Part shown: one piece after another, positions 24,171 through 33,368 of the stretch | Layout of the letters: each line of letters starts with the position of its first letter | Numbering within the stretch: position 1 is the first letter of the stretch | Source of the DNA: JAJFUV01 sp964384215 | Lineage (GTDB): Bacteria; Acidobacteriota; Terriglobia; Bryobacterales; Bryobacteraceae | Direction of reading: 5' to 3' | Assembly (NCBI GenBank): GCA_964384215.1 | Contig: CAYLLB010000005.1 | Coordinates: forward strand, 1-64,000 | DNA length: 64,000 nucleotides | The notes under the pieces: generated by a model | What the model was told of the DNA's origin: nothing | The model's database searches: none | What the model saw: only the letters and a program-made list of their open reading frames with translations | Made by a program: the position numbers and the translations under genes

Positions 24171-26657
24171 TTACTTCGCTACGATGTTCACGAGCTTACC
24201 GGGGACGACGATCACCTTGACGATCTTCTTCCCTTCCAGCAATGGTTGGATCTTTTCGTTCGCGGTAGCCAACTGCTCCAGCTTTTCGCGTGAAGCGCCG
24301 TGCGCGGCGTAAACGCGGCCGCGAAGCTTGCCGTTGATCTGCACAACGATCTCGGCCTCTTCCTCGCGCGCCAGTTCCGGGTCGAACTTCGGCCAGGGCT
24401 GCAGGAACACGGGACCGGTGTGCCCGATTTCCTCCCACATCTCCTCGGCGGCGTACGGGGCGAAGGGGCCAAGCAGCAGGATGAGCTTTTCGAGCACTTC
24501 GGCGATAACGCCTCCGGTCAGCTCGGCTTCCTGCGCGTGAAGCTCGTTGACCAGTTCCATGATGGCGGCGATGGAGGTATTGAAGTGCCAGCGCGTATCG
24601 AAATCCTGCGTGACCTTGTCGACGGTCTGATGCAGCTTGCGCAGCGCGCGGCGGTCGCCGGAGGTCTCCGGCGCCCGGCCCGGCTCCATTTTCGCGGCAT
24701 TGCGCGTGACGAAGCGATAGACGCGGCCCAGGAAGCGGAACTGCCCTTCGGCTCCGGATTCGAGCCAGTCCATGTCGCGCTCCGGTGGGGCGGCAAATAA
24801 AGTGAACAGCCGGCAGGTGTCGGCGCCGAACTTCGCCACCATTTCCTCGGGATCGACGATGTTGCCCTTGGACTTCGACATCACCGTGCCGTCTTTCAGC
24901 ACCATACCCTGCGTGAACAGCCGCTGCGCCGGCTCATTGTTCTTGATGAGCCCGATGTCGCGCATCACCTTGGTGAAGAACCGCGAGTAGATCAGGTGGA
25001 GGATGGCGTGGGTCACGCCGCCGATGTACTGATCGATGGGGAACCACTTCGCGACCTTCTCGGAATCGAAAGGCGCCGTGCCGTTCTTCGGATCACAATA
25101 GCGGTAGAAGTACCAGGACGAATCGACGAACGTGTCCATGGTGTCGGTTTCGCGCCGGGCGTCCGCGCCGCACTTGTAGCACTTCACGTTCACAAATTCC
25201 GGCACGTTCTCAAGCGGGGAACGGCCCTTGCCAGTGATCTCGACGTTGAGCGGCAGGACGACGGGCAGTTCGCTCTCCGGCACTGGAACCACACCGCAGT
25301 GGGGGCAATGGATCACCGGGATCGGCGTGCCCCAGTAGCGCTGGCGGGAGATGCCCCAGTCGCGGATGCGGAAGGTGACGCTGGCCTTGCCGAAGCCCTC
25401 GCGCTCGGCACGCGCGTTCATTCTCTTGCGCGCCTCTTCACTCGGCAGGCCCGAATACTCGCCCGAGTTTTCCACCACGCCGTCTTCCGTGAAGGCGAGC
25501 TTCATGGTAGCCGGGTCGGCGAGTTCGCCGTCCACGGGACGGATCACGGGACGAACCGGAATGTCGTACTTCGTGCAAAACTCGAAATCGCGGTCGTCGT
25601 GGGCCGGCACTGCCATGATGGCACCCGTGCCGTAACTGATCAGAACGAAATTGCCAACCCAGATCGGAACCTTCGCGCCATTGTAGGGGTTGATGGCGTA
25701 ATGGCCGGTGAACACGCCCTGCTTCTCGATGTCGCCCGGATCGCGCCGCCCGCGCTCGTCCACCATAGCCTTCACCCGAGCGAGCACGTCGCCCTGGGCC
25801 AGCTTGCCGACCAGCGCATGTTCGGGAGCCAGGATCACGCAGGTGGCACCGTAGATCGTGTCGACGCGGGTGGTGAACACGCGGATCGGTTCGCCGGTGG
25901 TCTCCAGCCGGAAATCGATCTCCGCGCCCTCGCTACGGCCAATCCAGTTGGTCTGCATAGTGAGCACGCGCTCGGGCCAGCCCTCGCGCAGCTTGTCGAT
26001 GTCGGCCAGAAGCTCGTCGGCGTAATCGGTGATTCTCAGGAACCACTGTTCGATCTCGCGCTGTTCGACCGGCGTGGTCTCGTGACGCCAGCAGCAGCCT
26101 TCCACCACCTGCTCGTTGGCGAGCACCGTGGCGCATTCCGGGCACCAGTTCAGCAGAGCCTTCTTGCGGTACGCCAGCCCGCGTTCGAACATCTTCAGGA
26201 AGAACCACTGGTTCCAGCGGTAGTACTCCGGCTCGCAGGTGGAGACTTCACGGTTCCAATCGTAAGAGAACGCAAAACGCCGGAGTTGCTTCTTCATGTG
26301 CGCGATGTTGGAGAGCGTCCACTCGCGCGGATGGCGGTTTCGCTTGATGGCGGCGTTCTCGGCGGGCAGGCCGAAAGCATCCCAACCCATGGGGTGCAGC
26401 ACGTTGTACCCGCGCATCCACATGTAGCGCGCCAGAGTATCGCCGATGGAATAGTTGCGCACATGCCCCATGTGCAGGGTGCCGCTCGGATAAGGAAACA
26501 TTTCGAGCACGTAATACTTGGGGCGGGCGCTGACCTCCTCGGCCTGGTAAAACGTGGCATTCTCCCAACGCTGGTGCCACTTGGTTTCAATCTGAATGTG
26601 GTCGTATGACTTCTCTGGCATAGGGTAAGCGAAGAAGGACTTCGGGTAATCTTTCAT
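24171..26657 (-). CDS. leuS: Leucyl-tRNA synthetase
   Basis: An 828-aa class I synthetase that charges tRNA-Leu. Signature parts: HMGH (62-65) in PSGTLHMGHVRNYSIGD, the inserted zinc module CPECATVLANE, the CP1 editing domain (FTTRVDTIYGATCVILAPEH), a second Cys set (CPHC...CYKC), VMSKSKGNIV and the anticodon-binding and C-terminal domains. ATG 26657 is chosen; it overlaps the stop of the glycosyltransferase gene by 4 bases (ATGA). An internal ATG at 26621 (MPEKSYDH) is closer to the family consensus start. It is the only clear housekeeping gene besides nfo and sits at the end of a specialised operon. Confidence 0.97.
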   Translation of the reverse strand: MKDYPKSFFAYPMPEKSYDHIQIETKWHQRWENATFYQAEEVSARPKYYVLEMFPYPSGTLHMGHVRNYSIGDTLARYMWMRGYNVLHPMGWDAFGLPAENAAIKRNRHPREWTLSNIAHMKKQLRRFAFSYDWNREVSTCEPEYYRWNQWFFLKMFERGLAYRKKALLNWCPECATVLANEQVVEGCCWRHETTPVEQREIEQWFLRITDYADELLADIDKLREGWPERVLTMQTNWIGRSEGAEIDFRLETTGEPIRVFTTRVDTIYGATCVILAPEHALVGKLAQGDVLARVKAMVDERGRRDPGDIEKQGVFTGHYAINPYNGAKVPIWVGNFVLISYGTGAIMAVPAHDDRDFEFCTKYDIPVRPVIRPVDGELADPATMKLAFTEDGVVENSGEYSGLPSEEARKRMNARAEREGFGKASVTFRIRDWGISRQRYWGTPIPVIHCPHCGVVPVPESELPVVLPLNVEITGKGRSPLENVPEFVNVKCYKCGADARRETDTMDTFVDSSWYFYRYCDPKNGTAPFDSEKVAKWFPIDQYIGGVTHAILHLIYSRFFTKVMRDIGLIKNNEPAQRLFTQGMVLKDGTVMSKSKGNIVDPEEMVAKFGADTCRLFTLFAAPPERDMDWLESGAEGQFRFLGRVYRFVTRNAAKMEPGRAPETSGDRRALRKLHQTVDKVTQDFDTRWHFNTSIAAIMELVNELHAQEAELTGGVIAEVLEKLILLLGPFAPYAAEEMWEEIGHTGPVFLQPWPKFDPELAREEEAEIVVQINGKLRGRVYAAHGASREKLEQLATANEKIQPLLEGKKIVKVIVVPGKLVNIVAK

Positions 26658-27544
26658 CGTATCAGAGCGCGATTGCTCAATGCGTTTACAGCTAAGCCGC
26701 CCATCGAGCAAATCTGACTCGTCCCGAGCAGTGCGGAAAGCGCTACGCCGCGCCATCCCTTCGAGCGCCTGATGCCATGGAGCACAAGACCCATATACCA
26801 ACTGGGGGGCGATATCGATGCGGGAGGCAGGTGCAGACGCCGCGAACGTTTCCGGAACGATGCCGTGCCGCCGCCGTACTGAAAGTGCAGCTTCAGGAAG
26901 GACGCCAGGTTGAGTTCGTTGTGGTGGCGCACCACGGCGTCCTTCACCCATTGAAAGCCGCCGCCCCGCGACGCCCATCGATAGCAGAACTCGCGATCCT
27001 CGCCAAATCGCATCGACGCTTCCATGCCGCCCACGGCCAGAAACGCCTCACGCGGTACGGCCATGTTGTTGGCGAGGAAAAACCCGCCGCGCACGCTGAC
27101 AGGGTTGTAGCGCAAGTAGAGATAGTCGAACAGCAGTTCGGTGGCCTCCGAAAAGAGGTTGCCTTCCACCCCATTGACGATACTCCCGCCGGCCAACGCC
27201 TCCGGGGCGGAAGCAAATGCGCGGTCGAGCGCTGAGAGCCATCCGGATTCCGGCCGGCAATCGTCGTCCGTGAAAACCAGGTAGCGGCCGCGGGCGTGAG
27301 CCGCCCCGAGATTGCGCGCCGCAGCCGGCCCGGCGTTTTCCTGGCGGAGAAGGCGGATACTGAAGGAATCCACGTGGGGACGTGCGAGATCTTCGAGGGG
27401 AGCGCCCCCACCGTCATCCACAATGAAGACTTCGAATTCGGACCCCGGCAAATCCTGCTGGGCGAGCGCGGCCAATAACCGTTTGAGCGGCTCGGTCCTC
27501 CGGTAGGTCGGCACAATGACGGAAAACAGGACGCCCGCGCTCAT
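26654..27544 (-). CDS. Glycosyltransferase family 2 protein
   Basis: A 296-aa GT-A enzyme: SVIVPTYRR (8-16), nucleotide-binding VDDG (42-45), the metal DxD site in FTDDDCRPE (D93-D95) and the acceptor-side FGEDREFCYRW. A short C-terminal hydrophobic region may attach it to the membrane. ATG 27544 overlaps the upstream stop by 4 bases; its own stop overlaps leuS in the same way. Donor and acceptor are unknown. Confidence 0.85.
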   Translation of the reverse strand: MSAGVLFSVIVPTYRRTEPLKRLLAALAQQDLPGSEFEVFIVDDGGGAPLEDLARPHVDSFSIRLLRQENAGPAAARNLGAAHARGRYLVFTDDDCRPESGWLSALDRAFASAPEALAGGSIVNGVEGNLFSEATELLFDYLYLRYNPVSVRGGFFLANNMAVPREAFLAVGGMEASMRFGEDREFCYRWASRGGGFQWVKDAVVRHHNELNLASFLKLHFQYGGGTASFRKRSRRLHLPPASISPPSWYMGLVLHGIRRSKGWRGVALSALLGTSQICSMGGLAVNALSNRALIR

Positions 27545-28521
27545 AGCCGGGCAACCGCGGCAAGATCGTTTTCGCTGTACACACCCTCCCGCCCGGGCCC
27601 GTAACGCATCAGCATCCGTTCCGCGTTCCCGGCGCCCAACGCGTAGCCCAAACACTCGCCCGCGGTACCCGCGCAGAGAATGGCAAATGCGGCGGGCAGG
27701 CTTGACAACGTCAAGGCGAACGACATCCCTGCCGCGCGGCCATCGCGCAAGGCCCGCCAACTCCGCAGCAAAGGCAAACCGGGCGACAGCAGAACGTACG
27801 CCCACCGCCGCGCGGGTTTCCAGGCGCCCGCGCGATGAACCGCGTACAAGCGCGACGAGAAGAAGTACTCCGTCATCGCCGGCCAGAGGCGCGAGGGCTG
27901 CATATGCCATGCCCGGCATTCCGGCGCCTGGCACAGATGTTTTCCCTGCCTCCTCAACTCCGCCTGAAAAATGCTCTCGGCCGCCATGGCAGCCCTCAGA
28001 CGGTCGCCCAACCCTTGCAGCAGTTCAGCACGATAGGCGGAGTTGTTACTCGGCAGGACATCCGTCTCCTCGCTCGCTCGCGGATGCGCAAAGGCCCCGT
28101 AAAAGACCAGGAAGCAGCCGCGGCTCGCGGCAGTGGAGGGATTGGCGTTGCACATGGTGGAGCCCACCACGGCCCAGTCGCGCCCGGCGTGCCTGCGCAT
28201 GAGCGTTTCGGCCCAGTCGTGAGCTGGATAACAGTGGTCTTCACAGAAGGCGATGAGTTTGCCGGAAGCCGCCATCACGCCGCGGGCCTTGGCATCGGCA
28301 TCGGAACGAAAAGCGCCGATCTCGAGGATCCGGCAGTTGAGAAACCGGCGCAAGTCCTCCTCTTTCGGCGAAATCGCCTTGCGCGAGGGGACAACGAGGA
28401 TCAGTTCCATTTGTCGCGCCACGGTCTGCCGCGCCAGGCGCGACAGTGCGATTCTGCCGTGCCGCGTCCGCTTGGCGCACACCACAACGACGGATATGCC
28501 GGGTTGCTGATTCTCTGTCAT
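27541..28521 (-). CDS. Glycosyltransferase-like (GT2-type) membrane protein
   Basis: A 326-aa protein with a degenerate GT2 fold: ISVVVVCAKRTRHG at the start, then AFCEDHCYPAHDW where the DxD motif should be (Glu-Asp-His), and SNNSAYRAELL. A hydrophobic C-terminal stretch (about residues 245-300) suggests membrane association. The altered metal site resembles some sugar transferases that use a different residue set. Overlaps both neighbours by 4 bases. Confidence 0.72.
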   Translation of the reverse strand: MTENQQPGISVVVVCAKRTRHGRIALSRLARQTVARQMELILVVPSRKAISPKEEDLRRFLNCRILEIGAFRSDADAKARGVMAASGKLIAFCEDHCYPAHDWAETLMRRHAGRDWAVVGSTMCNANPSTAASRGCFLVFYGAFAHPRASEETDVLPSNNSAYRAELLQGLGDRLRAAMAAESIFQAELRRQGKHLCQAPECRAWHMQPSRLWPAMTEYFFSSRLYAVHRAGAWKPARRWAYVLLSPGLPLLRSWRALRDGRAAGMSFALTLSSLPAAFAILCAGTAGECLGYALGAGNAERMLMRYGPGREGVYSENDLAAVARL

Positions 28522-29666
28522 CGCCGCTCACTCCCTCCTTCAACCGCCTTCAACATGAAGACCTCCGCGTTGGCCGCCTGCCCGACATCCCCGCCGACGT
28601 AACCTAAAGCGCATTCGCCACACAGAGGATCGCCGCGCCAGTTGCAGGCGAATTCCTTACGCAAATCTCTGTAGGCTTTTCCATACCAAATCTCGCGCAA
28701 GCTTTGGGGCCCGATGACGCCTAGCGGCCGGCTCTCGCCCCAGTCCATGAAACAAGAGCAGACAGTTCCGTTCCAGTGTATCGTGGGGCAATTCCAGAGA
28801 TTGCGGCACGGGTTCGCACTTACGCGGATGGGTTCGAGCGAGCCCGGAGCCAGCACCGGCAGTTGATACTCGCGCTTGGTAGGAACGAAATCGGCGCCGG
28901 CCCAGTTCGACCGCATCCGCCGGTCCGGCACGGCATGGAACTTGCGCAGCGCAACCGCATCTACGCCCAGAGCCGCCGCGAATTCGTTGAGCCGAGGGAT
29001 TTCGTGCTCGTTGTGGCGCATGACGATGAAACGGAGATTCACCAGAGGCTCACGTGCGCCCCGGCACCGCTTGGCCTCCACCACGTTGCGGATCCCCGCC
29101 ATCACTTGTTGGAGGTTCCCCGCCGCGCGGTAGTGCTGGTAGGTTTCCTGCGTCATTCCATCGACGGAGAATACCAGCACGTCCAACCCCGAGTTCACCA
29201 CTCGTTCGGCTGTTCGCGGGTCCGCGAAAATGTGCCCGTTGGTGCTGGCCACCACACGAAGGCCCGCCTGGCGGGCGTAGCGGATCATGCGGAAGGCGTC
29301 CGGATGCAGGAAGGGTTCGCCCCAGTCCCAGAACAGGATCAGCAAAGCGTAGTCGCATACCTCGTCGATGATCCGCTCGAACAGCGCGGGCGGCATATCG
29401 CCGGCATCCCGGCCGAGGCCTGCACCCACGGGACAGACGCGGCAGTGAAGGTTGCAGCGGCTGGTGGGTTCAATTTGCAGAATGGTGGGCATGCCCCAGG
29501 GCCGCGCGGGGTGCGCGTACACGGACGACTCCGTGCGGAGCCAGTTCCAGATCTTGCCAAACGGAACGTTGTCCCATCCGCAGGGGATGAGGTCCACATC
29601 GAACGCGATGCGCCGCCTCGCCAGCGCGTTCACCACGCGCGCCGTCCTGATCCACAAGGGGTTCAC
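28518..29666 (-). CDS. Radical SAM protein with SPASM-type C-terminus
   Basis: The [4Fe-4S] radical SAM motif is CNLHCRVC (Cys71, 75, 78), followed by WDWGEPFLHPD and a C-terminal Cys-rich part (CRNLWNC, CSCFMDWGE, CGECALGY) that would hold auxiliary clusters. GTG 29666 is chosen because it gives a GTGA 4-base overlap with the upstream stop, as at the other junctions of this operon; longer starts would overlap by 52 bases or more. Product 382 aa. SPASM enzymes mature peptides or modify small molecules; no precursor peptide is evident nearby. Confidence 0.82.
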   Translation of the reverse strand: MNPLWIRTARVVNALARRRIAFDVDLIPCGWDNVPFGKIWNWLRTESSVYAHPARPWGMPTILQIEPTSRCNLHCRVCPVGAGLGRDAGDMPPALFERIIDEVCDYALLILFWDWGEPFLHPDAFRMIRYARQAGLRVVASTNGHIFADPRTAERVVNSGLDVLVFSVDGMTQETYQHYRAAGNLQQVMAGIRNVVEAKRCRGAREPLVNLRFIVMRHNEHEIPRLNEFAAALGVDAVALRKFHAVPDRRMRSNWAGADFVPTKREYQLPVLAPGSLEPIRVSANPCRNLWNCPTIHWNGTVCSCFMDWGESRPLGVIGPQSLREIWYGKAYRDLRKEFACNWRGDPLCGECALGYVGGDVGQAANAEVFMLKAVEGGSERR

Positions 29667-30763
29667 CCGGCGGCGCCCCTTCCGTCGCGCCAGCGCGACA
29701 CGGGCCGGAACCATCGGAAGATCCGGTGCACTCTGAGGTTGTCGCGAGGCCAACAGCAGTTCGCACACGCGCAGTCTTGCCAGCCTCCCTGCGAGGGGGT
29801 CTGCCGCATGGCTTTGCGCCGGAACGCGCGGTAGCCGGCGCCAAGCCAGATTTCAGCCAGGCGGCTGGCGCCGAGATTGCCCAGAAGTTCCGGGCAGCGC
29901 GGGCAGATCAGCACATCGCCGGTGACGCTAATGGAGCAGGCGTACCAGGGCACGTAACACGGCATGTGGAGCAAGTCGAGGCCCATACGGACGCGATCGA
30001 GAAAAGCCCCGGCGTCGTGGCGGACACCTGCCGCCTCCAGTCGCGCGACTGCAGGCCTGATCGCCGCGCTCACCGCAGTCCAGTCGTCCGGTCCCAGAGC
30101 CAGGTAGTCGAGCGGACTACCGTAAGCACGGTAGTAGCCGAAGCCTGCCGCCCTTACGCCGCTTTCGATGATAAAATCGACGCGGCGATCCAGTGCGCCC
30201 AGGTTCTCGCGATTGATGGGGATCTGCAGCCAAACTTCAGGGACGCCGCGCGAGTCCCCGCACGCCTTCGCCAAAGCACGGATCCCGTCGAGGCGCTTGC
30301 CGTGCATCCGCGCATCAATTCCAGGATGCCAGCGCGTGTGCTCAGCCTCGGTGATCGCCCACAAACTCACGCGCAGCACGTCGATCCCCGAAGAGACGAT
30401 CCGCCGGACCATCTGGTCGTCCAGCAGGAGGCCGTTGGTGAAAACCTGGGTGCGCAGGCCAGCCCGCTTGAAGGCCGAGATCACGTCGAAGAAGCGCGAG
30501 TGCAGCAGCGGTTCCCCCTGCCCCGCCATGACGACTTCCGCCACTCCCAGGTCACGGAGTTCCCGTGCCAGGCGCGTTGCCAGTTCGAAAGGCATCTCGC
30601 CGCCGCCGGGTTCCGCCGCGCCCTCGCTGTGATAGAAACATCCCAGGCAGACGTTGTTGCAGCGTGATACCAGGTCCACGTTCACATAGACTGGCCCTCG
30701 CCGCGTGTCCTCGCCCCGCAGCAGGCTTGCGAGCAGTCGTGCTTTCCCAAGCAGGGATGCCAT
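29663..30763 (-). CDS. Radical SAM protein
   Basis: The 366-aa product has CNNVCLGC (Cys35, 39, 42), MAGQGEPLLHS, and a C-terminal Cys-rich segment (CYVPWYACS, CPRCPELLGN, CACANCCW) compatible with SPASM/Twitch auxiliary clusters. ATG 30763 is preferred to a TTG at 30775. It lies 15 bases after nfo and is coupled to the second radical SAM gene. The two paralogues share overall layout, so they probably act in consecutive steps. Confidence 0.82.
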   Translation of the reverse strand: MASLLGKARLLASLLRGEDTRRGPVYVNVDLVSRCNNVCLGCFYHSEGAAEPGGGEMPFELATRLARELRDLGVAEVVMAGQGEPLLHSRFFDVISAFKRAGLRTQVFTNGLLLDDQMVRRIVSSGIDVLRVSLWAITEAEHTRWHPGIDARMHGKRLDGIRALAKACGDSRGVPEVWLQIPINRENLGALDRRVDFIIESGVRAAGFGYYRAYGSPLDYLALGPDDWTAVSAAIRPAVARLEAAGVRHDAGAFLDRVRMGLDLLHMPCYVPWYACSISVTGDVLICPRCPELLGNLGASRLAEIWLGAGYRAFRRKAMRQTPSQGGWQDCACANCCWPRDNLRVHRIFRWFRPVSRWRDGRGAAG

Positions 30764-30778
30764 GGTCGTGTGCAATCG

Positions 30779-31642
30779 TCAGACCATTTTGTCTGTCTTT
30801 GCCAGGCGTTTCAAGGCGTTCAGGTTCCGGCGATCGTCTCCGGGTTGATCAATGGGTGTCTCCAGGATGAACGCCTTGCCGCGCAGCTTCGGATGATGCA
30901 GGATGCGCCGGAAGCCGTCCTTTCCGATGTAACCGCGTCCGATATGCTCGTGGCGGTCGATCTGGGATCCGAGCGGCGCCTTCGAATCGTTGGTGTGGAT
31001 CACCGGGATCCTGCTTAGACCCAGTGTCCGCGAAGCAGCCGCAATCGTGTGATCGAGTCCCTCCTCGCTCGCCACGTCATAACCTGAAGCGAGGCAGTGG
31101 GCCGTGTCAAGGCAGTAGCCGGCTTCAATGCCGGCGTGCCTCGCCAACTGGTCGTGAAGTTCGCGCAGTTCCTCAAAGGTGCGCCCGATGGTGGCCCCGG
31201 CGCCGGCCGTGTTCTCGAGCAGGATCGTCAACCCGTCGAACATGATGCCTTCGGCGGCCTCGGCGAGCGAAGAAACCAGGGTCCCGATCGCCTGCTCGGC
31301 AGCTTGGCCCTTGGAACTGCCCGGGTGCATCACCAGGTAGTTCGCGCCGACGGCCAGCGCACGGCCAATTTCCGCGCGGAACGCCGCGATCGATTTTCTC
31401 CGGATCGTCTCGTCCGGCGACGCCAGGTTGATGAGATAGTTGTCGTGAACCACCAGCGGCCTCAAATCCAGCTTCTCGCGCGTGCGGCGTAACTCGATTG
31501 CGGCCTCGGGATCAACGCCCGCGAAATTCCACGAGCGCGGGCTGCAGGAAAAAATCTGAAAAGCGTTAGCCCCCAGTTCGGAGGCGCGCAGGGCGGCGTT
31601 TTTCAACTCACCCGCAATGGAAGTGTGGATTCCGATCCGCAC
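30779..31642 (-). CDS. nfo: Deoxyribonuclease IV (AP endonuclease, Nfo family)
   Basis: A 287-aa apurinic/apyrimidinic endonuclease of base excision repair with a three-zinc active site. The ligand motifs are all present: VMHPGS, LENTAGAGA, CLDTAHCLASGYD, IHTNDSKAPLGS, DRHEHIGRGYIG and FILETP. GTG 31642 is chosen because the family begins VRIGIHTS exactly there. It is divergent from the fucosidase gene; the 36-bp gap carries TATAAT (31645-31650) directed toward the fucosidase and an overlapping weak GATTAT on the other strand. Confidence 0.93.
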   Translation of the reverse strand: MRIGIHTSIAGELKNAALRASELGANAFQIFSCSPRSWNFAGVDPEAAIELRRTREKLDLRPLVVHDNYLINLASPDETIRRKSIAAFRAEIGRALAVGANYLVMHPGSSKGQAAEQAIGTLVSSLAEAAEGIMFDGLTILLENTAGAGATIGRTFEELRELHDQLARHAGIEAGYCLDTAHCLASGYDVASEEGLDHTIAAASRTLGLSRIPVIHTNDSKAPLGSQIDRHEHIGRGYIGKDGFRRILHHPKLRGKAFILETPIDQPGDDRRNLNALKRLAKTDKMV

Positions 31643-31678
31643 GGTATAATCACATGCTAACGGAAAGCGAGAGCCATC

Positions 31679-33079
31679 ATGCCTGTTCACACCATTAGCC
31701 GTCGCGGTCTGCTCGGCGGCGCTGCCGCAGCCAGTGCCATCGGGCGCCTCCACGCCGAACAGGAAACTGACGCCTTCACCACGCCGGGAAGCGGAAAGCG
31801 CAGCGGAGCCGCGCAGCCCTGGTTCGGAAAGGCCGGTTTGGGTCTCATGATTTGCTGGGGACCGTGCAGCCTCGCCGGCGTCGAGATCGGTTGGGGCATG
31901 TTCCGCGACGTGGGCGGGGCCAACGGCGTGTGGCCGGTCGAAAAGTACAACGCCTTGTTCGACCGCTTCAATCCCTCCAACTACGATCCCGATCCGTGGC
32001 TGGCCGCCGCGGCGAAGGCCGGTTTCAAGTACACGGTTTTCCTTACGCGCCACCACGACGGCTACGCACTTTGGCCGAGCCAGTTCGGCGTCTACTCGAC
32101 GCGCACGAAGATGGGCGGGCGCGACCTGATAAAACCGTTCGTCGAAGCCACCCGCCGGTACGGGCTTAAGGTCGGCTTCTACTATTCACCAGGCGATTGG
32201 AATTTCGCGCCTGCCGGATGGCCGCACCACGGTTTCCCGCTGCGTGATCCAGAGTTCAAGTACCGCCGCCCGGAGCGAAGCATGGGCATCCCGCGTTACT
32301 CCGACATGCCCATCCCAGAGATGCAGCGCTACTTCGACCAACTGTACGCTTACGTGAAAGGCCAGATCGGCGAGTTGCTCACCCGCTACGGCAAGATCGA
32401 TCTCCTGTGGCTGGACGGCTACGATTGGCCCATCGGCATCGACCACCATCCAGCCGACCTCGAAACACACATCCGTAAGCTACAGCCCAGCATTGTCCTC
32501 AACGACCGCAACATGATTTGGGACAAGGGCCGCCACTCCGGCGACTTCAGTACGGAGTGGGAGAACCGCAATCCACCGCGCCGCCCCGAAGGCGCCTGGG
32601 AGCAATGCGAGGCGGTCTGCGGCGGCTGGAGTTGGAAAGGCGAGAATGCAGCCTGCAAGAGCGCCGCGTACCTGATTTCGAGGCTGGTGCGGAACCGCGC
32701 CTGGGGAGGCAATTATCTGCCAAGCTTCGGCCCGCGACCGGACGGCACCATGCCGGCAGCCTATTTCGCGATCTGCGAACAGATGGCGTCGTGGATGAAG
32801 TTCGGCGCGCCCAGTGTGTTCGACGCCGGGGCCGGCCCGTATCCGGAGCGCGTGGACGTGCCCGCGACGGCGCGAGGACGCATCCTCTACCTGCACTTCC
32901 TGGCCGGAGAAAAGCGCAGGGCCACGCTCGCCGGTTTGGGTGAGCCAGTGAGCGCGCGCCTGCTGCGAACGCTGGCCCGCGTACCCCTTAAGGCGGATGG
33001 CAATCGGGTGGCGATCGAGCTTCCAGCCGGGGACGAGCCGTCCATCGACGAGGTGGTCGAGGTCACGCTGCCGGCGTAA
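31679..33079 (+). CDS. Tat-exported alpha-L-fucosidase (GH29)
   Basis: A 466-aa enzyme with a twin-arginine signal (ISRRGLLGGAAAASAIG, residues 6-22). GH29 landmarks are WFGKAGLGLMICWG, TRHHDGYALW (His125-His126-Asp127), KVGFYYSPGDW and the likely nucleophile Asp246 in LLWLDGYDW. It would release terminal L-fucose from glycans outside the cytoplasm. GGAAAGCGAGAG precedes the ATG. Its stop region overlaps the small Cys-rich gene on the other strand by 17 bases. The released fucose is the natural feed for the aldolase of the BMC locus. Confidence 0.88.
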   Translation: MPVHTISRRGLLGGAAAASAIGRLHAEQETDAFTTPGSGKRSGAAQPWFGKAGLGLMICWGPCSLAGVEIGWGMFRDVGGANGVWPVEKYNALFDRFNPSNYDPDPWLAAAAKAGFKYTVFLTRHHDGYALWPSQFGVYSTRTKMGGRDLIKPFVEATRRYGLKVGFYYSPGDWNFAPAGWPHHGFPLRDPEFKYRRPERSMGIPRYSDMPIPEMQRYFDQLYAYVKGQIGELLTRYGKIDLLWLDGYDWPIGIDHHPADLETHIRKLQPSIVLNDRNMIWDKGRHSGDFSTEWENRNPPRRPEGAWEQCEAVCGGWSWKGENAACKSAAYLISRLVRNRAWGGNYLPSFGPRPDGTMPAAYFAICEQMASWMKFGAPSVFDAGAGPYPERVDVPATARGRILYLHFLAGEKRRATLAGLGEPVSARLLRTLARVPLKADGNRVAIELPAGDEPSIDEVVEVTLPA

Positions 33080-33281
33080 CGACGCCGGCCGAAGCGCGCC
33101 GGAACTTCAGTTCAGAGCAGTTGTCGCACACAATGCGGCGATCGCAGTGCGTGCGCTTGCACGCGATGCTACCCTCCAACAGATGGCAGATGCGCCCCAG
33201 ATGTTGATATGTTTGTCCGCGAAGGAGAGCCAAGTCGCCTTCGCGCAGTTCGCCCCTCAGGAACTGCGCCGCATCGGTCAT
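33063..33281 (-). CDS. Small Cys/His-rich protein, 72 aa
   Basis: The product has two helical segments (TDAAQFLRGELREGDL, YQHLGRICHLLEGS) and ends with a possible zinc knuckle in which Cys residues are spaced as C-x4-C-x6-C-x2-C (ACKRTHCDRRIVCDNC). AGAGG lies 10 bases before ATG 33281. It looks like a small DNA- or RNA-binding or regulatory protein. No family is recognised. It is divergent from the 59-aa gene and overlaps the fucosidase 3' end. Confidence 0.45.
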   Translation of the reverse strand: MTDAAQFLRGELREGDLALLRGQTYQHLGRICHLLEGSIACKRTHCDRRIVCDNCSELKFRRASAGVVTPAA

Positions 33282-33368
33282 GCCATAAAAGCCTCTGGCG
33301 CACCCGGGCGCCATGCCTTGCCGTCCGGTCCGCGATAGTACAGCGCTATTCGCGGGAGGCGACGTATA

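Noticed and set aside
24996..26609. 537-codon frame antisense to leuS
   Set aside because: The minus strand encodes a complete LeuRS; the antisense frame has no recognisable motif.
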